Shown: positions 1 through 11,560, numbered from the stretch's first letter. The stretch: 64,000 bases of DNA from Pomphorhynchus laevis (GCA_012934845.2 WNNJ02000838.1:33300-97299), one strand, 5' to 3'. Program-made: numbers and translations. The notes: generated by a model from the sequence alone, not told the origin.

Positions 1-890
1 GCCGACGTTAGTACTCAGCGGATCATTAGCGCGCAGGCACTGATCACTAACATTTCAACATTATGTAATACTTGGACGGTATATAGAGAATCCAGCAAGT
101 CGTTGAAAAATTGCAGCAACATTACTGCTTCTTTATAAACTCTTCACCGGTCTAACATGGTCAATAAGGAATCTAGCTAGTCGTTGAAAAAGTGCACGAA
201 ACTCAAGCGAATTTATAGATTCCTTACCAGTCTAACAATTTTCGAAATATATTTCCAGAGCAGGCCATTTTAATCTGTGAAATGAAAGGATGCTATACTG
301 TTCTATGCTTTAATCCTAAACATGCGTACGCAATCTAGTGTACGAATATCGACACTAACAAGTTCCGACACTGTCCAAACGACATCATCCTGCGCTGACG
401 TTAGTACTCAGTGATCATAAGGGTGCAGGCTCTGAACACTTACGTTTCAACATGCTGTAATACTTGGACGGTCTTTAGAGAATCCAGCAAGTCGTTGAAA
501 AATTGCAGCAACATTACTGCTACTTTATAAACTCTTCACCGGTCTAACAATTTTTGAAATACATTTCCAGAGCAGGCCATTTTAATCTGTGAAATGTAAG
601 GATGTTATACTGCTATATCCTTTGATCCTAAACATGTGTCTGCAAACTAGTGTACGAATTTTGCCACAAAGCATTTGCAACACGATCTATACAACACCAA
701 CATCCTGCGCTGACGTTAGTACTTAGTGGATAATCAGGGCGCAGGCACTAGCACTAACGTTTCAACATTATGTAATAGTTGGATGGTCTTTTGATAATTC
801 AGCTAATCGTTGAAAAATTACACGAAATTGTTCTGCGAATATTTGGACTCCTTACCGGTCTAACACTTTTCGAAATATAATATCATACCA
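1..890. repeat. satellite-like tandem array, three units
   Basis: The phrase GACGTTAGTACTCAG begins near 4, 398 and 712, and long stretches after it match between units (for example around 60-160 and 450-545). Spacings are 394 and 314 bp. The first unit is longer because it carries a nested duplication of about 80 bp around AGTCGTTGAAAAA. The third unit decays near 890. The array is richer in GC than its surroundings and touches the window edge, so it may continue upstream. No coding capacity seen. Confidence 0.8.
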
Positions 891-1085
891 GGAATCAAAT
901 ATATTTTATTTTACGGATAAAATATTTATCCGAATTTCCAAATTCATTTAATTTCCGTATATTGTAATTCATTGCCGTTCATTGTTCATTCAATATAAAT
1001 ATTTTTATGTTTTGAAAATAACCGTTATGCATTAGCCGTGATTAATTGTTTTTTTTTAAATTTTGGTGCACTACATCCTTTATTT

Positions 1086-1255
1086 CTTATCAGCAAGAAA
1101 TAAATAGACTATCATAAGAAATTAAAATTTTAACTTTTAATTTGATTAATTTTAATTTGTCCATTTTGCTAAATGATTATGACGTTGTATTGCGCTTATG
1201 ACGGAGTTGGAAGTTGTTTTTTTGAATCAAGAATAAGTTTTTATTTACATGAAAT
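1086..1255 (+). repeat. left copy of a ~168-bp direct repeat
   Basis: Nearly identical to 1798-1965, from CTTATCAGCAAGAAATAAAT to TTACATGAAAT. The two copies bracket a LINE endonuclease fragment exactly, as if the fragment lay inside a duplicated segment. It is far too long for a normal target-site duplication. Confidence 0.85.
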
Positions 1256-1369
1256 TTTGTAATTTTGAAATTTTCCCAGCACTGATCTATGCCAATTTCA
1301 TATGGATTAGGCCATTGAATGTTTCGAATAGCTTGCGTCATACTTGCGAAATTCACTTTGAAGGGATTC

Positions 1370-1797
1370 AATTCGGGTTTTGCCGAGGGGGATGTTTTAA
1401 AGAGACTGACAGAAAGCGCCAGCCTAATGACACAATGATCACTGTGGTCAATAGGGGGCTGAGAGAGATTTTATCAAATGTGAATTCCCCTCGTGATAAG
1501 CAGAGGTCTAAAATGGCAGATGATTGCTTCCTCCTTCTAGTGGGTTCGTGAATATGCTGGGTTAGATTGAGATCGTTGAACGTATCAAGGAGATTGGATG
1601 ATTCAACATCACAACCATGTGTTGAAGTATATAAGTCCCAATTGACATGAGGCATATTGAAGTCTCCTAGGATAATGATCGATGATAAGCTTGTTAGGTG
1701 ATGTCGTAAAGAGATATCAATCTTTTCAGTTGCGGAGCGCGGAGATCGGTAAAATAAACCGATTTTTAGTTTCTGTCTATCAGGAGAAGAAAGTCTT
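1370..1797 (-). mobile_element. LINE fragment, CR1/L2-type APE endonuclease
   Basis: Reading the minus strand, the fragment encodes the middle and end of an apurinic-type endonuclease of a non-LTR retrotransposon: LKIGLFYRSP, then the catalytic IILGDFNMP motif, then a region ending near SPLLT. The expected SDH catalytic triad follows as SDHCVI but in another frame, so the copy carries at least one frameshift. There is no reverse transcriptase attached; both ends stop at the flanking direct repeats. Family membership (CR1/L2/Jockey group) rests on the GDFN and SDH spacing and on the style of the flanking residues. Confidence 0.75.
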
Positions 1798-1965
1798 CTT
1801 ATCAGCAAGAAATAAATGACTATCATAAGAAATTAAAATTTTAACTTTTAATTTGATTAATTTTAGTTTGTCCATTTTGCTAAACGATTATGACGTTGTA
1901 TTGCGCTTATGACGGAGTTGGAAATTGTTTTTTGAAGCAAGAATAAGTTTTTATTTACATGAAAT
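1798..1965 (+). repeat. right copy of the ~168-bp direct repeat
   Basis: Matches 1086-1255 with only a few substitutions and small gaps. Includes the same TATGACGTTGTATTGCGC core. Confidence 0.85.
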
Positions 1966-2690
1966 ACGCTTTGGGCGTCTTTCATGTAAGTTTAATATAC
2001 CTTTTTCATGTTATTTTATATTTAGCTATTTTAGACTAAATTACGATATTTTTTTGTTAAATAATGAAATTATTTACAATATTTCAATACCCCTCATAAG
2101 CCACTTCAAAAATATCTGGAAATTTTCCGGTCTGAAAATGCCTACATATAATATTCCTACACTCAATAATATAATAATATACAAAAATAATATTCCTACA
2201 CTGTCAATGTGATATCCTTTGATGAACGAAATGTGAGCGATGAAATGTGATGTCCTTTGATGTGTCAATGTGAGCTGTTTGGGATAGTTCAAGAGAATTA
2301 AGGTTTATATAAAAAGTTTGTTAATTTGACAGAGACAAAAGGTGAGACAAAGTAAACCGAAACCGATACATTGAAATATATTGGGGCGGTTTAGTTCAGA
2401 GGAGTGAATGGAGATCAGACCAAAACTATGAAGACGGAAAATAATACGAATTATATTTATAAGATACGTTAAATAAGTAAAGTGGTAGTTTTAGATGACT
2501 TGGCGAAGGTACAGAGGTAATAGTAAATTTCGGAAAGTTATGAGGTAATTCGAGCAAGACAAGTTCGAAATTTATTAGTCTGTGAATACGTCAAAAGTCT
2601 CTTAGAAGCAGGTTAGTAGAGCGAACTTTATGACGAACAACATAGGTAGTAGATTATTATATGATAAATTATGCGTCACGGACCTCGCTT
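1966..2690. other. AT-rich non-coding stretch
   Basis: No gene seen. It contains a short local duplication (ATGTGATATCCTTTGATG-like words near 2207-2270) and a moderately complex segment at 2330-2650 that I do not recognise. Confidence 0.4.
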
Positions 2691-2699
2691 TAGTTATTA

Positions 2700-3560
2700 A
2701 TAATATATTTATTTAAGCGTATCAGCATCACGCTTAAAAATCCACTAACAAAAAGAAAAAGTCAAGCAAATAAATTGCTTAAATGGGATCGGATTAGGCG
2801 TTTGAAGCACGGCAGGGAGGTTAATTAGCGTATATGAATGGGCAGATGATTCAAGAGAGAGGAGCAGCCACAAGGAAGGAGCGAAATCCAAAGAAGTAAG
2901 TAGTTTTGGACATGTAAAAGAAAGAAATTACGGGAACGCAAAGAACAGTAAACAGGACGAGAATTGTCGATAAAAGGAAGGTTGAGAAATGAAGGGGTAT
3001 GAAAAGTTATGAGACGAATATCAATGATAAGAAGACGAATTTGAACACGAGAATAAATGGTAGGCCAATCAAGGGAAACAAGATAGTGGGATGTATGATC
3101 AAAACGACGAAGACGGAGGAGAACTCGGACGGCAGCGTTGATAATGCGTTGTAAAGGAAGAAGAGTGGATTTAGGTGAGTTGGAAAATAGACTAAGACAG
3201 TAATCAAGTCTGGAAAAAAGGAGAGAAGATATGAGAGTCATACAAGAAGGAAAATCAATCAATCTACTAACTTGACGGAGATTGCGGAGTATCAAGGTAG
3301 ATGAGTGTACTTTATCTCTAATGAAAGGTTTAAGTGAAAGTCGGTTGTCGAAATGAAAGCCTAGGAAAACGAGATTATTAACGATAGGAAGAATTGTAGA
3401 ATTTAATGATACGAAGGGAGGTTCTCAGCCGAAGCGTCGAGGTAGAATCTACATAATTTAAGATTTATCAGGATTCAGAGAATGGCGAAGGGAAGAAAGA
3501 TGATTGGAAATTGACACAAGACAGTCGGAAGCAGAAAAACTAAGATCGTGAAAATAAACT
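2700..3560 (-). mobile_element. LINE 3' end, CR1/L2-type RT C-terminus
   Basis: The minus-strand frame at 2825-3295 reads the C-terminal region of a CR1/L2-type reverse transcriptase: SRLDYCLSLFSNSP, then LQRIINAAVRVLLRLRRF, then DHTSHYLVSLDWPTIYSRVQ. Family members have LDYCNSLL, LQ..QN.AAR and L..L.WLP.. at these places. The 3' untranslated part at 2696-2800 (CACGCTTAAAAATCCACT) resembles that of the copy at 3633-3722. The catalytic domain upstream (above 3560) is missing or decayed, so this is a 5'-truncated insertion. It is related to the copy at 52.9-55.2 kb, which has a very similar AAVR/SAVR..LLRLRRF stretch. Confidence 0.75.
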
Positions 3561-3632
3561 AAGACAGTAAATACGCATAAATAATATGCCTGTGACGTAT
3601 TCAGACTAATTAATTTCCAAACTTTCTTTTTT

Positions 3633-4142
3633 AATAATAATATATTTTATGTAGCAAATGCGTGCCAGCTGTTCGCTTACAAGTCCACTGACACAAATCA
3701 CAAAAGTCAAACAGATAAATTGTTATACGTCATAACAATTTAATAATATACGTCACTAAATATATGTCAGTAAAAATAGGTAAAGCCTTAGGCGTTTTTT
3801 GAATTGCACAGCAAAAGAGCTGTTGATCATACCAGGTGATGATCTATTCCATCGTTTACAGACACGATCCATCACTGTCGTGCAATTTGTTCGATGATTT
3901 GAGCGATGTTTCAAACATAGCTTTTGTCCACGTAACATTGAGGATTCACAAAGACAGAACAGCTGCTTACACTGATGGTTAGGCACGCGCAGCGACATCC
4001 ACACTAGTGTAAGATCTGCAATCAACAGATCGCATTCAATAGATATTATACCCAACGTCTCTAGTCTAGCTGGATAAGGAATGGATCGAGTTGCCAGAAC
4101 TAAGTGCGTGGCTCTTCTCAAAATGTTGTCGAAATCACTCAA
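3633..4142 (-). mobile_element. LINE 3' end, second CR1/L2-like family
   Basis: The minus-strand frame 3756-4142 begins FDNILRRATHLVLATRS and continues YPARLETLGIISIECDLLIADL. This matches the C-terminal region of CR1/L2-group reverse transcriptases (consensus RRATKLV..RHLPYEERLRALGLPSLEYRRLRGD). It ends near 3756, followed by a 3' tail at 3633-3740 containing GTCCACTGACAC and AAAGTCAAACAGATAAATTG that is shared with the neighbouring insertion at 2.7 kb. 5'-truncated; no catalytic residues remain. Confidence 0.7.
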
Positions 4143-4309
4143 TTCTGATTTCAGCTAAGGGTGTGTCGCGTGAGATGCATAGAGCATATGTGATTTTAGG
4201 GGACTCAAATATACAATGCGTAAAGCCTTTGGCTCATTCGCTTATGCAGAAACTACTATTTCTGTTTAAGTGCTTTTGTATGTTACCTGAAGCCGACAGG
4301 CGTTAAAGG

Positions 4310-5080
4310 GAAAATAAAACCGCTACATTATTATTACCCAAACTTCGTTACTCCAACACCACATAAAGAGTGAAATATGTCATTTTCGGACGTACAAATA
4401 AATTATTATGTCATTAACATTCTTTTTCTGTGATTGGGTCAGATTAATCCTTGAATAAGACTCAATCAGGTAACTGGACGCGTGATTTTGGTAGATCTGG
4501 ACACGTGATTTCTAACAATACTACAAAGTTGGTACATATAAACTTAGTAAATCTATAAAATATCGTATATTTGCATTATCTTTTTATTTTCATTCTTGCA
4601 TACTGATGTTTAAGCTACAAATGCTTTTTTCTTAAAATTCAATCTTTGTTAGTAAATAACTTGGGTACCATGGGGTACTGATTCCTTTAGTAGTAATTTT
4701 TAATATACTAATATACGGAAATATACTTAAATTTAATTACTGCGAGAAGATACATTATCCAGCATTGATAGGGCCTTTTCTCTCAATGATTTATGCAATC
4801 ACCAGCTAGTCTCATTTCGATTTAAGTAAATTTAATTGTCTAAACTAATTCATCCTTCATTTTGATTTCAGACTTGAGAAAGCATACTTGAGTTTTGATT
4901 CTTGATTTTAAATTTTGGATAATTGTAACGTCTGTCTAAATATTGGATTACATTCTCACAATTAATACAAGTTAGCTATTTTTGGGGTTTATTTTAAATT
5001 CAAATGATGGAGAGACTAGCAATACTAGAATTACATACTTTATACATTAAATATTATATTACTATTCGAAGAAACAAATA
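4310..5080. other. AT-rich intergenic DNA
   Basis: No gene, RNA or recognisable repeat seen. Composition is typical of the AT-rich background. Confidence 0.4.
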
Positions 5081-5089
5081 GTTATCTAT

Positions 5090-6860
5090 TATAACTATTC
5101 AAAGAAACAGAGTACAGAAATTGGGCGCGATGCAATTTGATAGAAGAATTGTTGAGCTTTGGAACGACCTTGTCTGGACTAAAATTCCATGCGACAACAG
5201 TAAGAATAAAGAAGACTTCCTTTCCGGCTTTTTTCAACAAGCTCATACGCGACCTCTCCCATAAGAACATATCAACCTCCAACTTGTCCAATCAAACCAC
5301 CCTAGTCATTTCTGATATTCTTTGTCAGCCCACTAATCTTGTCACCGCATGCACTTCTAATCCCATATCTTCACTTCCGACAACCACGTATCTTCCTTTC
5401 TGTCTCGTTTCTCAATAACCTACATCCCTCAATCAAAATCACCTCCACCAACCTCCACAATTCTTCTGCTCAGAACCTTTCCTCACATCGCTCACCACCC
5501 TCTCTATTATCCAAATCCTCTTTGTCTTCCTCTGTCAAACCTACTCACTTGATATCCTCAACTCCCAGCTCTCCTATCGTGATCCCTTAACTCACGTTAC
5601 TCGTCCTCTTTTACGGAAACGCTTTCCTTCTCGCGATCGTCGCGTCATTGTCACTAATATTACTCCTTCCACTCTTTATCTCTACAATCACGTCTCGACC
5701 ACGATGTTTCCGCATTCAGATCCATCCTGTCGTTTCTTGTTGCTGCGTATAAATCATTTTTTCAACAACATCTCTCCTGTCGCATTTATTCGCCTAAATA
5801 AATCTTCTCAATCAAATCCTTCCCAGCCCCCTCTCCTAAAAATTGTTTTCAAGCATCACTATCACGCGTCTTCTGTCCTGACCCACCGATTCAAACTCAT
5901 GTCCTCTTCAGCCACTCGCATTTTCCCCGATCGCACGCCCTCCGAAATCGCTCAACTCTCATTTGCCCGCATCGAAATACGCCATCGCGAGGAAAGGGCG
6001 AAACATATCTCTCGATCCGAAACATCGACGGAAATTTTCAAGTTGTCCACACCCGCCCAAAAAATCGATGGCGCTTCATCTCCCATATGTGTATTCTCCA
6101 CTAGCCCATATCACCACCACACACGGTTCCCGCCTCGGCCTCTTCAACACTAGATCTATTCTCAATAAATCCGATATCATCCTCAACCTATTCACAAAGC
6201 AATCAATCGATCTCTTTTGCCTAACCGAATCCTGGCACTCCGATTCTGACGACCTCTTCATCCGCCGTTTGCTCTCTGCCGGTTGCTCACTAATCGAATC
6301 CGCACGTCCCCTCCGCAAATCCCCTTCTAAATTCTCTAATCATGGCGGCATTGTCGCATTCGCCCATCACCCCGCGTCTATTCGCAAAATCACTTCCCCT
6401 ATCAGTCCTTGCTCTTTTGAACTGCTCACTTGTCGTTTTTCTAACCCGATCACTCTAGATCTCGTCATTGTATACCGTCCTGATTCAACAGTTCATAATC
6501 TTTATTTTTTACCAAACTCGCTGACCTTCTGTCTCACTGTTCTCTGTCCTCAATCCCTTCAATCGTTCTTGGCGACTCGACCGCCCTTCTTCTACCGAGT
6601 CCATCCAGTTCATCAACATTCTACCCAACTATAGCTATAAACCCATCTCCACTACCCCCACACGTATCCTTGTTGGGGCACTCGACATCATCGTTGTCCC
6701 CGATCATTTTGCTGCCTACACCTCACTGTCCATTTTCGATCCTGGTCTATCCGATCACTTTCTCGTTACCCTTGATCTCGCTCAAAACCACACACACCCT
6801 CCCACACCTACAGTACTACGTCGCTCTTGGAGAAATCTTGACCTCTTCCTTCAGAAATCT
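5090..6860 (+). mobile_element. LINE 5' part with APE endonuclease (CR1/L2 group)
   Basis: A pyrimidine-rich coding-like segment, richer in GC than its flanks. In the frame 5963-6634 it reads the N-terminal half of an APE endonuclease: RLGLFNTRSILNKSDIIL (catalytic Asn), then DLFCLTESW (catalytic Glu), then GGIVAFAHHP. A second frame (5704-6153) carries the upstream part, so reading shifts frame at least once. The upstream stretch (KFSSCPHPPKKSMALHLP) is closely matched on the minus strand at 54440-54829, which shows these are two copies of one family. Reverse transcriptase is absent after about 6860: the copy is 3'-truncated or interrupted. Confidence 0.75.
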
Positions 6861-7063
6861 CATGCCTAAAATTGTCTTGAAGAATTTTTTAAAAATTAAT
6901 TTTTTAAACGGCAATTATAAAACTGACGTCGATTTATAAAAAGTTAATTCTTTTGTTTTATTCTAGATTTACATTTTCAAATTATGCGAGCCAACGAGTA
7001 ATCGCTTTAATAAGGTTCAACTGAGAGATCAAATTTGAAATTTTCTTATTTATTTACCGATTA

Positions 7064-7480
7064 ATGGAATCCAAAACTACACTTTTCAAGAGCACAGATC
7101 ATACAAGAGAACCATTTAATTTAAAACTACCGGATTTGACTAATCAAACGATTTTAAACAGAAATATCAAGTTATTAGATTATATGCAAACTTGTATGAA
7201 CTCGTTAAGTGGATTCATTGCTGGAGTACTTGGTTTAACTGGATTTGCGGGCTTACTTTTTTATCCGCTATGTTCACTCTTATTTGCGATTCTTCTTAAT
7301 CTCAAAATAATCGTCCAAATACGACGTTTAGAGTTAAGCAATAACCAGCGCAGAGCAAGCAGTGAACAAGCAAGGTACTTTAAAGAAAAGTGGTACATAT
7401 TTTTAAGTGGTCATTCTAATGGAATATTTACCTATCTTTTCTGGTGGGCGTTTCTCTACGGCCTTGTTCACGTCTACTGA
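7064..7480 (+). CDS. EMC6: ER membrane protein complex subunit 6 (EMC6)
   Basis: A single-exon reading frame of 138 residues. It encodes a core membrane subunit of the ER membrane protein complex, which inserts tail-anchored and some multi-pass proteins into the ER membrane. The family signature is clear: LDYMQTCMNSLSGFIAGVLG near residues 38-57, followed by LTGFAGLLFYPLCS, and the very conserved C-terminus FTYLFWWAFLYGLVHVY at 122-138. Three hydrophobic segments are visible, at about 48-66, 66-84 and 117-136. Human EMC6 has 110 residues; this one has a longer N-terminus and a longer polar loop (about 86-110). The start is the first ATG of the frame and gives the expected domain. A polyadenylation signal AATAAA lies at 7550-7555, 70 bp after the stop. 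No intron is needed. Neighbours are transposon remnants, so context adds nothing to function. Confidence 0.95.
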   Translation: MESKTTLFKSTDHTREPFNLKLPDLTNQTILNRNIKLLDYMQTCMNSLSGFIAGVLGLTGFAGLLFYPLCSLLFAILLNLKIIVQIRRLELSNNQRRASSEQARYFKEKWYIFLSGHSNGIFTYLFWWAFLYGLVHVY

Positions 7481-7549
7481 AACAATTTGTTTATCTCATA
7501 TTTTTTCTATCAGCATTTTTTGTTGCCACAGAATCCTTGTAAAATCTGC

Positions 7550-7555
7550 AATAAA
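7550..7555 (+). promoter_or_regulatory. polyadenylation signal of EMC6
   Basis: AATAAA 70 bp downstream of the EMC6 stop codon, at the usual distance for a short 3' UTR. Confidence 0.6.
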
Positions 7556-7683
7556 TCGTTTGATTACAATTTGAACATGGATTTTGTCTGTTCAACGTTT
7601 TTTATATGCGATTAATCATAGAATTATCCTTAAAATTATATTTGAATGTAAAAATACACGTTATTAAATATAATACTAAAATT

Positions 7684-7792
7684 ATATGTAGAGATTTTTG
7701 ACTAATCAAAAAGCTCTATTTTTGACCAATCAAAATACTATATTTTTTGACCAATCAAAACTCTGTATTTTTTGACGAATCAAAAATTTTTC
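7684..7792 (+). repeat. minisatellite, ~27-bp unit, left block
   Basis: About four imperfect units of the type TTTTTGACCAATCAAAA with CTGTATT between them, introduced by TATGTAGAGATTTTTGACTA. The same introduction and unit recur at 9378-9545, so the block bounds a repeat-derived interval. Confidence 0.8.
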
Positions 7793-7892
7793 ACATTTGT
7801 AATTTTTAAAAATGTAATTTTTCACTAACAAATGTATGAATGTCAAACGTATTCATTGCAACCCATACATTGTTTACTAATTAAATTGTTTA

Positions 7893-9335
7893 ATTAAAGT
7901 AATCCATTATCTGTTTGAAAAGCTTTTATAATATTTACTTTCTTAACAACGATATTGTTTGCCTCCTGAGATTCTAAATGAAACATCTTCCCATGTCGGC
8001 AGGATATAGCTGTCCAGCGACAGATATGGATTTGTAGTCGCCCTGATATCTCCGTATATTCTAATTGACCGATTAGATTTACATGCAATGACTATAGGCG
8101 TAGCCCATTCTATGATTTCATTGTGAATGTTCATTGCCTCCAAAATGTTTGCATCCATCTATTTCTGTAATTCTGCTTCCACCTTAGACCGCAATGTGAT
8201 TGGAACCCGGCAGCTATTGAAATATCTAACTCTTGCATTTGATGTCAAGGTGATTTCTACGATTGTACATCTGACTGGATTGATTGGTGTTCAAAAATTG
8301 ACAAATTTTCTTCAGTAATACTGATAGATTATCGAGGATATCATCCTCTTTACATTCATCGATATCTATGATTAAAATACGTTAAAATGGGCATACTACT
8401 GAAAATCATCAGAGATCAAAGGCTACAATCCACGGTTTCCGTGGTTTAGTAAAAAACAATGACTGCCTTCATCTACAATCTGCATGAACATTATTCAATC
8501 TTACTGTAACTTGACACCTTCCTAAAATAGCCAGTTTACCATTTTAGGTTATTACTAGGGTAGCCCATTCTATGGTTTCATTGTGAATGCTCACTGCCTC
8601 CAAAATGTTGGCATCCACCTATCTCTGTAATTCTGCCTTACCTTAGACCGCAAAGTGATCGGAACCGGCGACTATTGAAATATCTAACTCTTGCATTTGA
8701 TGTCAAAGTGATTTCTACGATTGTGCATATGACGGAAGTGGTTAGTGGATCAAAAATTGACATATTTTCTTCAGTAATAGTGATAGATTATCGAGGATAT
8801 CATCCTCTTTACATTCATCGATATCTATGATTGAAATACGTTAAAATGGGCATACTACTGAAAATCATCAGAGATCAAAGGCTACAATCCACGGTTTCCG
8901 TGGTGTACAATCTGCGTCGAAAATTATTCAATCTTACTGTTTCTTGACATCTTCCTAAAATGGCCAGTTTACCATTTTAAGTTATTACTAGGGTAAAACA
9001 TTGGATTACCGATTCTTTTCCATGCTGATTTAGTATGTACTGACACTCGCACCTGTATCATATTCCATCATGGTTTGCATATCATTAATCTCAACCGAAA
9101 CCGCCGGTATACTTTCATTACACTGAATCACATCAATTGTATTTAAGGCTGCATGGCCATCGTCTTCCTCTATCACAGTTTTAATGGAGGCTCGTGATCG
9201 ACTGCATGATTGAAAACGCCCGATCCATCCACATCGATAACATTTCTTATCTTTAGCATTGCAGTTGGTGTAAGGATGCCATCTTCCGCAACGTGAGCAT
9301 TTTATTTGCTGACCTCATTTATTATTTAATTGTGT
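7893..9335 (-). mobile_element. Ty3/Gypsy-type LTR-retrotransposon fossil
   Basis: Old broken copy, minus strand. Parts recognisable in order from right to left: a gag-type zinc knuckle (around 9240-9310), an aspartic protease region with DTGAS (around 9010-9070), and the start of a reverse transcriptase with a WATPIVIACK motif (around 7960-8130). An internal segment is present twice in tandem: about 8098-8558 and 8560-9000, with a period near 462 bp. No intact coding region and no convincing long terminal repeats; breaks are numerous (more than five). The minisatellite blocks on both sides (7684 and 9378) may mark its surroundings. Confidence 0.65.
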
Positions 9336-9377
9336 TGTAATTCTTTCAACTTATAAAATAAGTTAAAAGAACATATT

Positions 9378-9545
9378 ATATGTAGAGATTTTTGACTAAT
9401 CAAAAAGCTGTATTTGTGACCAATCAAAACACTGTATTTTTTTGACCAATCAACAAACTGTATTTTTTGACCAATAAAAACACTGTATTTTTTGACCAAT
9501 CAACAAACTGTATTTTTTTATTAATCAAAACACTGTATTTTTTTG
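9378..9545 (+). repeat. minisatellite, ~27-bp unit, right block
   Basis: About six units of CTGTATTTTTTGACCAATCA-like sequence. It opens with the same TATGTAGAGATTTTTGACTA as the block at 7684. Confidence 0.8.
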
Positions 9546-9781
9546 TTTTTATTTTTTTCTAGCGCATGTTTCAACTTATAAAATAAGTTAAAAGAAATAT
9601 AATAATTATTAAATAATTTATTTGTAGCTGATCCTTTTTGATCAGCTATTTCTTCTTTACCGATTTCGTTCGTTCGGTTAAATATCGGTGAATTTACATC
9701 TAATTCTTTTTTAGTTGTGTTGTCGTGAGTTGCTGCTGAACGATGTTTAATCGCAAAAGCTTGTCGCAACTTGAAAAGCAA
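9521..9781 (-). other. unassigned ORF, 86 codons
   Basis: The frame reads MLFKLRQAFAIKHRSAATHD and ends in a lysine/asparagine-rich tail that overlaps the minisatellite block. I recognise no family. A perfect 8-bp-arm hairpin (AGCTGATC with its complement) sits inside at about 9628-9649. It could be an exon, but nothing except openness supports it. Confidence 0.2.
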
Positions 9782-9929
9782 ATAGAATGTTTTTATTTTT
9801 TTAGCAAGTTTTTACTTTTTTGACAACAAGTGCTTTTTTGGCAGAAACATGCGATTTATTATTCGTTATATTGCTTAATGTTAAGCATGCGATCTATTAT
9901 TAATGTTTGAAAAAAAAAAGATTTATTTT

Positions 9930-10400
9930 TACTTTGCAAATGGGTGCCAGCGCATGTTCACGTGACCACGAAGAAAAACGACAAACAAAAATCTAAATCA
10001 TGTGTCGAGAAAGTGGGAACAGAGGAGGTATTTGAATGTGAAATAGGAGGGAGTGCGGTGGACGTCGAGAGGGAGTTGATTCCAGGCGAGTGAGGCGGCG
10101 ACGAAAAAGGATCGGAGATCGTAGTTGTTGGAGTGATTGGGAACGTAGAGTAAGAGGGTATGACAAAATCACAGCGATATCGTGGTGGAGAGAGTGTTGT
10201 CTCAGAAAGGGAGGTTTATGAACGATGAGGAACCAACAGCGATGAGACGAAAAGTTACGAGAAGAAGGCGGAGTTAAATGCGGATGTGGATGGTGAGCCA
10301 GGAGAGTTCGACACGATATGTGGATGTGTGGTCGAAGCGATGGAGACGAAAGAGCACTCGAACGGCGGAGTTGATGTTTTTATTGTAGACCGCTTGATAT
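9930..10400 (-). mobile_element. LINE 3' end (same family as 52.9-55.2 kb)
   Basis: The stretch closely matches 52920-53400: both share GATTTATTTTTA, then a GTGCCAGCGCATG or GTGCTGTCGCACG block, then AAATCTAAA.CATGTGTCG, then GAGACGAAAAGTTACGAGA. In the longer copy this lies in the RT C-terminus and 3' UTR of a CR1/L2-type LINE on the minus strand, so this is a short 5'-truncated insertion of the same family. Confidence 0.7.
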
Positions 10401-10567
10401 TCCCTGCTTTTTAGTGATCGCCACAATGTCATAAAATCAAATTTGTGGGATGTTGAAGAAAAATTTCAAAATATAATAAGTTTAAGTATGAAATAAAAAA
10501 TAAAACATTATAAAAAGAAATTTTTTTTGAAAAATTTACAGAAAAGAAAAAAGTATTGCTATCGTGA

Positions 10568-10790
10568 TCAAAATATTCTTTTTGATACCGCTGGTTTAGC
10601 ACGCAATCGAATACGCATATTCAACGGTTCAGTATCGATTGAGGATACACTATAGTTTTGATTTTCGCGGCTTGATTTCGTAATCTCTTCTCTGCCGTTT
10701 AGTGTCGAAATATCGACGATGCCATCGTCAGCGGTGGTTTCGTAGTCACCCAAAATGTTGACGGACAGTCCTCGATCAAACGTCGACCTT
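10568..10790 (-). other. unassigned ORF
   Basis: An open minus-strand frame containing ILGDYETTADDGIVDISTL and ending MRIRLRAKPAVSKRIF. Composition looks more coding-like than the neighbours, but I do not recognise a family, and the frame is bounded by stops. It may be an exon or part of an unrecognised element. Confidence 0.25.
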
Positions 10791-10799
10791 GTAATCCCT

Positions 10800-11560
10800 C
10801 ATCAATGCTATCCAATTTTCTGTTGTAGACGTCTGTCTGGTCTCCGTAAGCGGAGCCCAGACAACCTTGTCAGGTGACACTTTCTTATAGCAATTCCATC
10901 AATGTAGACACTGACATTCCTTAATTATATATGTCCGATCCTAAGTGAATTTAAATTTTTGGATCGGACAAAAATTTACAGAGTAATTTTTTGGGGTTCA
11001 ATTAGTAGAATTTTCGCTAAGAGAAAATAACTAAGTGTCTCCGTAGCCAACGACACAAATGAGTATTCAAGTATTGAGTAGCATCGCACAAGGACACAAT
11101 GGTACTTGTACGATTTTAATTCCGAGACACATCCTGAGTCATCGGTTGCGCAAGTAGCAAAACTTTTTGCCCATCGTATTTGGACATGTAAAGTTCAAAA
11201 CCAAATCTATCCGCCCTCCCTTGGAATTAGAGACCCACCGTCGGGCCGTTTACTGTCGATTCTACTTTGGACCACTTGGCTCTAAGCGACAGGGAACGTC
11301 GGCGGCTGTGAGTACCATCTCTGTAGGTGTGTTTCCAGTGGATTATCTGCCCCGCATATGTTTTGCTATTCCAGCAATCCCTGTATATAAGCCGGGTCGT
11401 CATTTGCTAAGAAACCAGGCCGAACGTTTTGTAGGGTTTAACCAGTTAGATTCTGAGATCCGCCTACCGATGCCAAAAAGGCTGGCCTTGCAGTATTTTG
11501 CATTGATGAGATCCTCAGTCCTCCAATTTTAACCGGTAACGTTTACTGATTCTACGTGCT
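10800..11560. other. non-AT-rich stretch of unknown origin, with hairpins
   Basis: No gene assigned. It contains two short snap-back hairpins: 10835-10862 (12-bp arms around TAAG) and 10932-10970 (10-bp arms TGTCCGATCC). The right half probably belongs to the decayed LINE at 11.5-12.7 kb, but I could not align it by eye. Confidence 0.3.

Noticed and set aside
7684-9545. CRISPR-like array (repeated ~27-bp units)
   Set aside because: Units are contiguous and imperfect with no unique spacers, in a eukaryotic genome; a minisatellite explains them.
11167-11532. 121-codon plus-strand ORF as a gene
   Set aside because: It lies opposite a decayed minus-strand LINE and matches no family.
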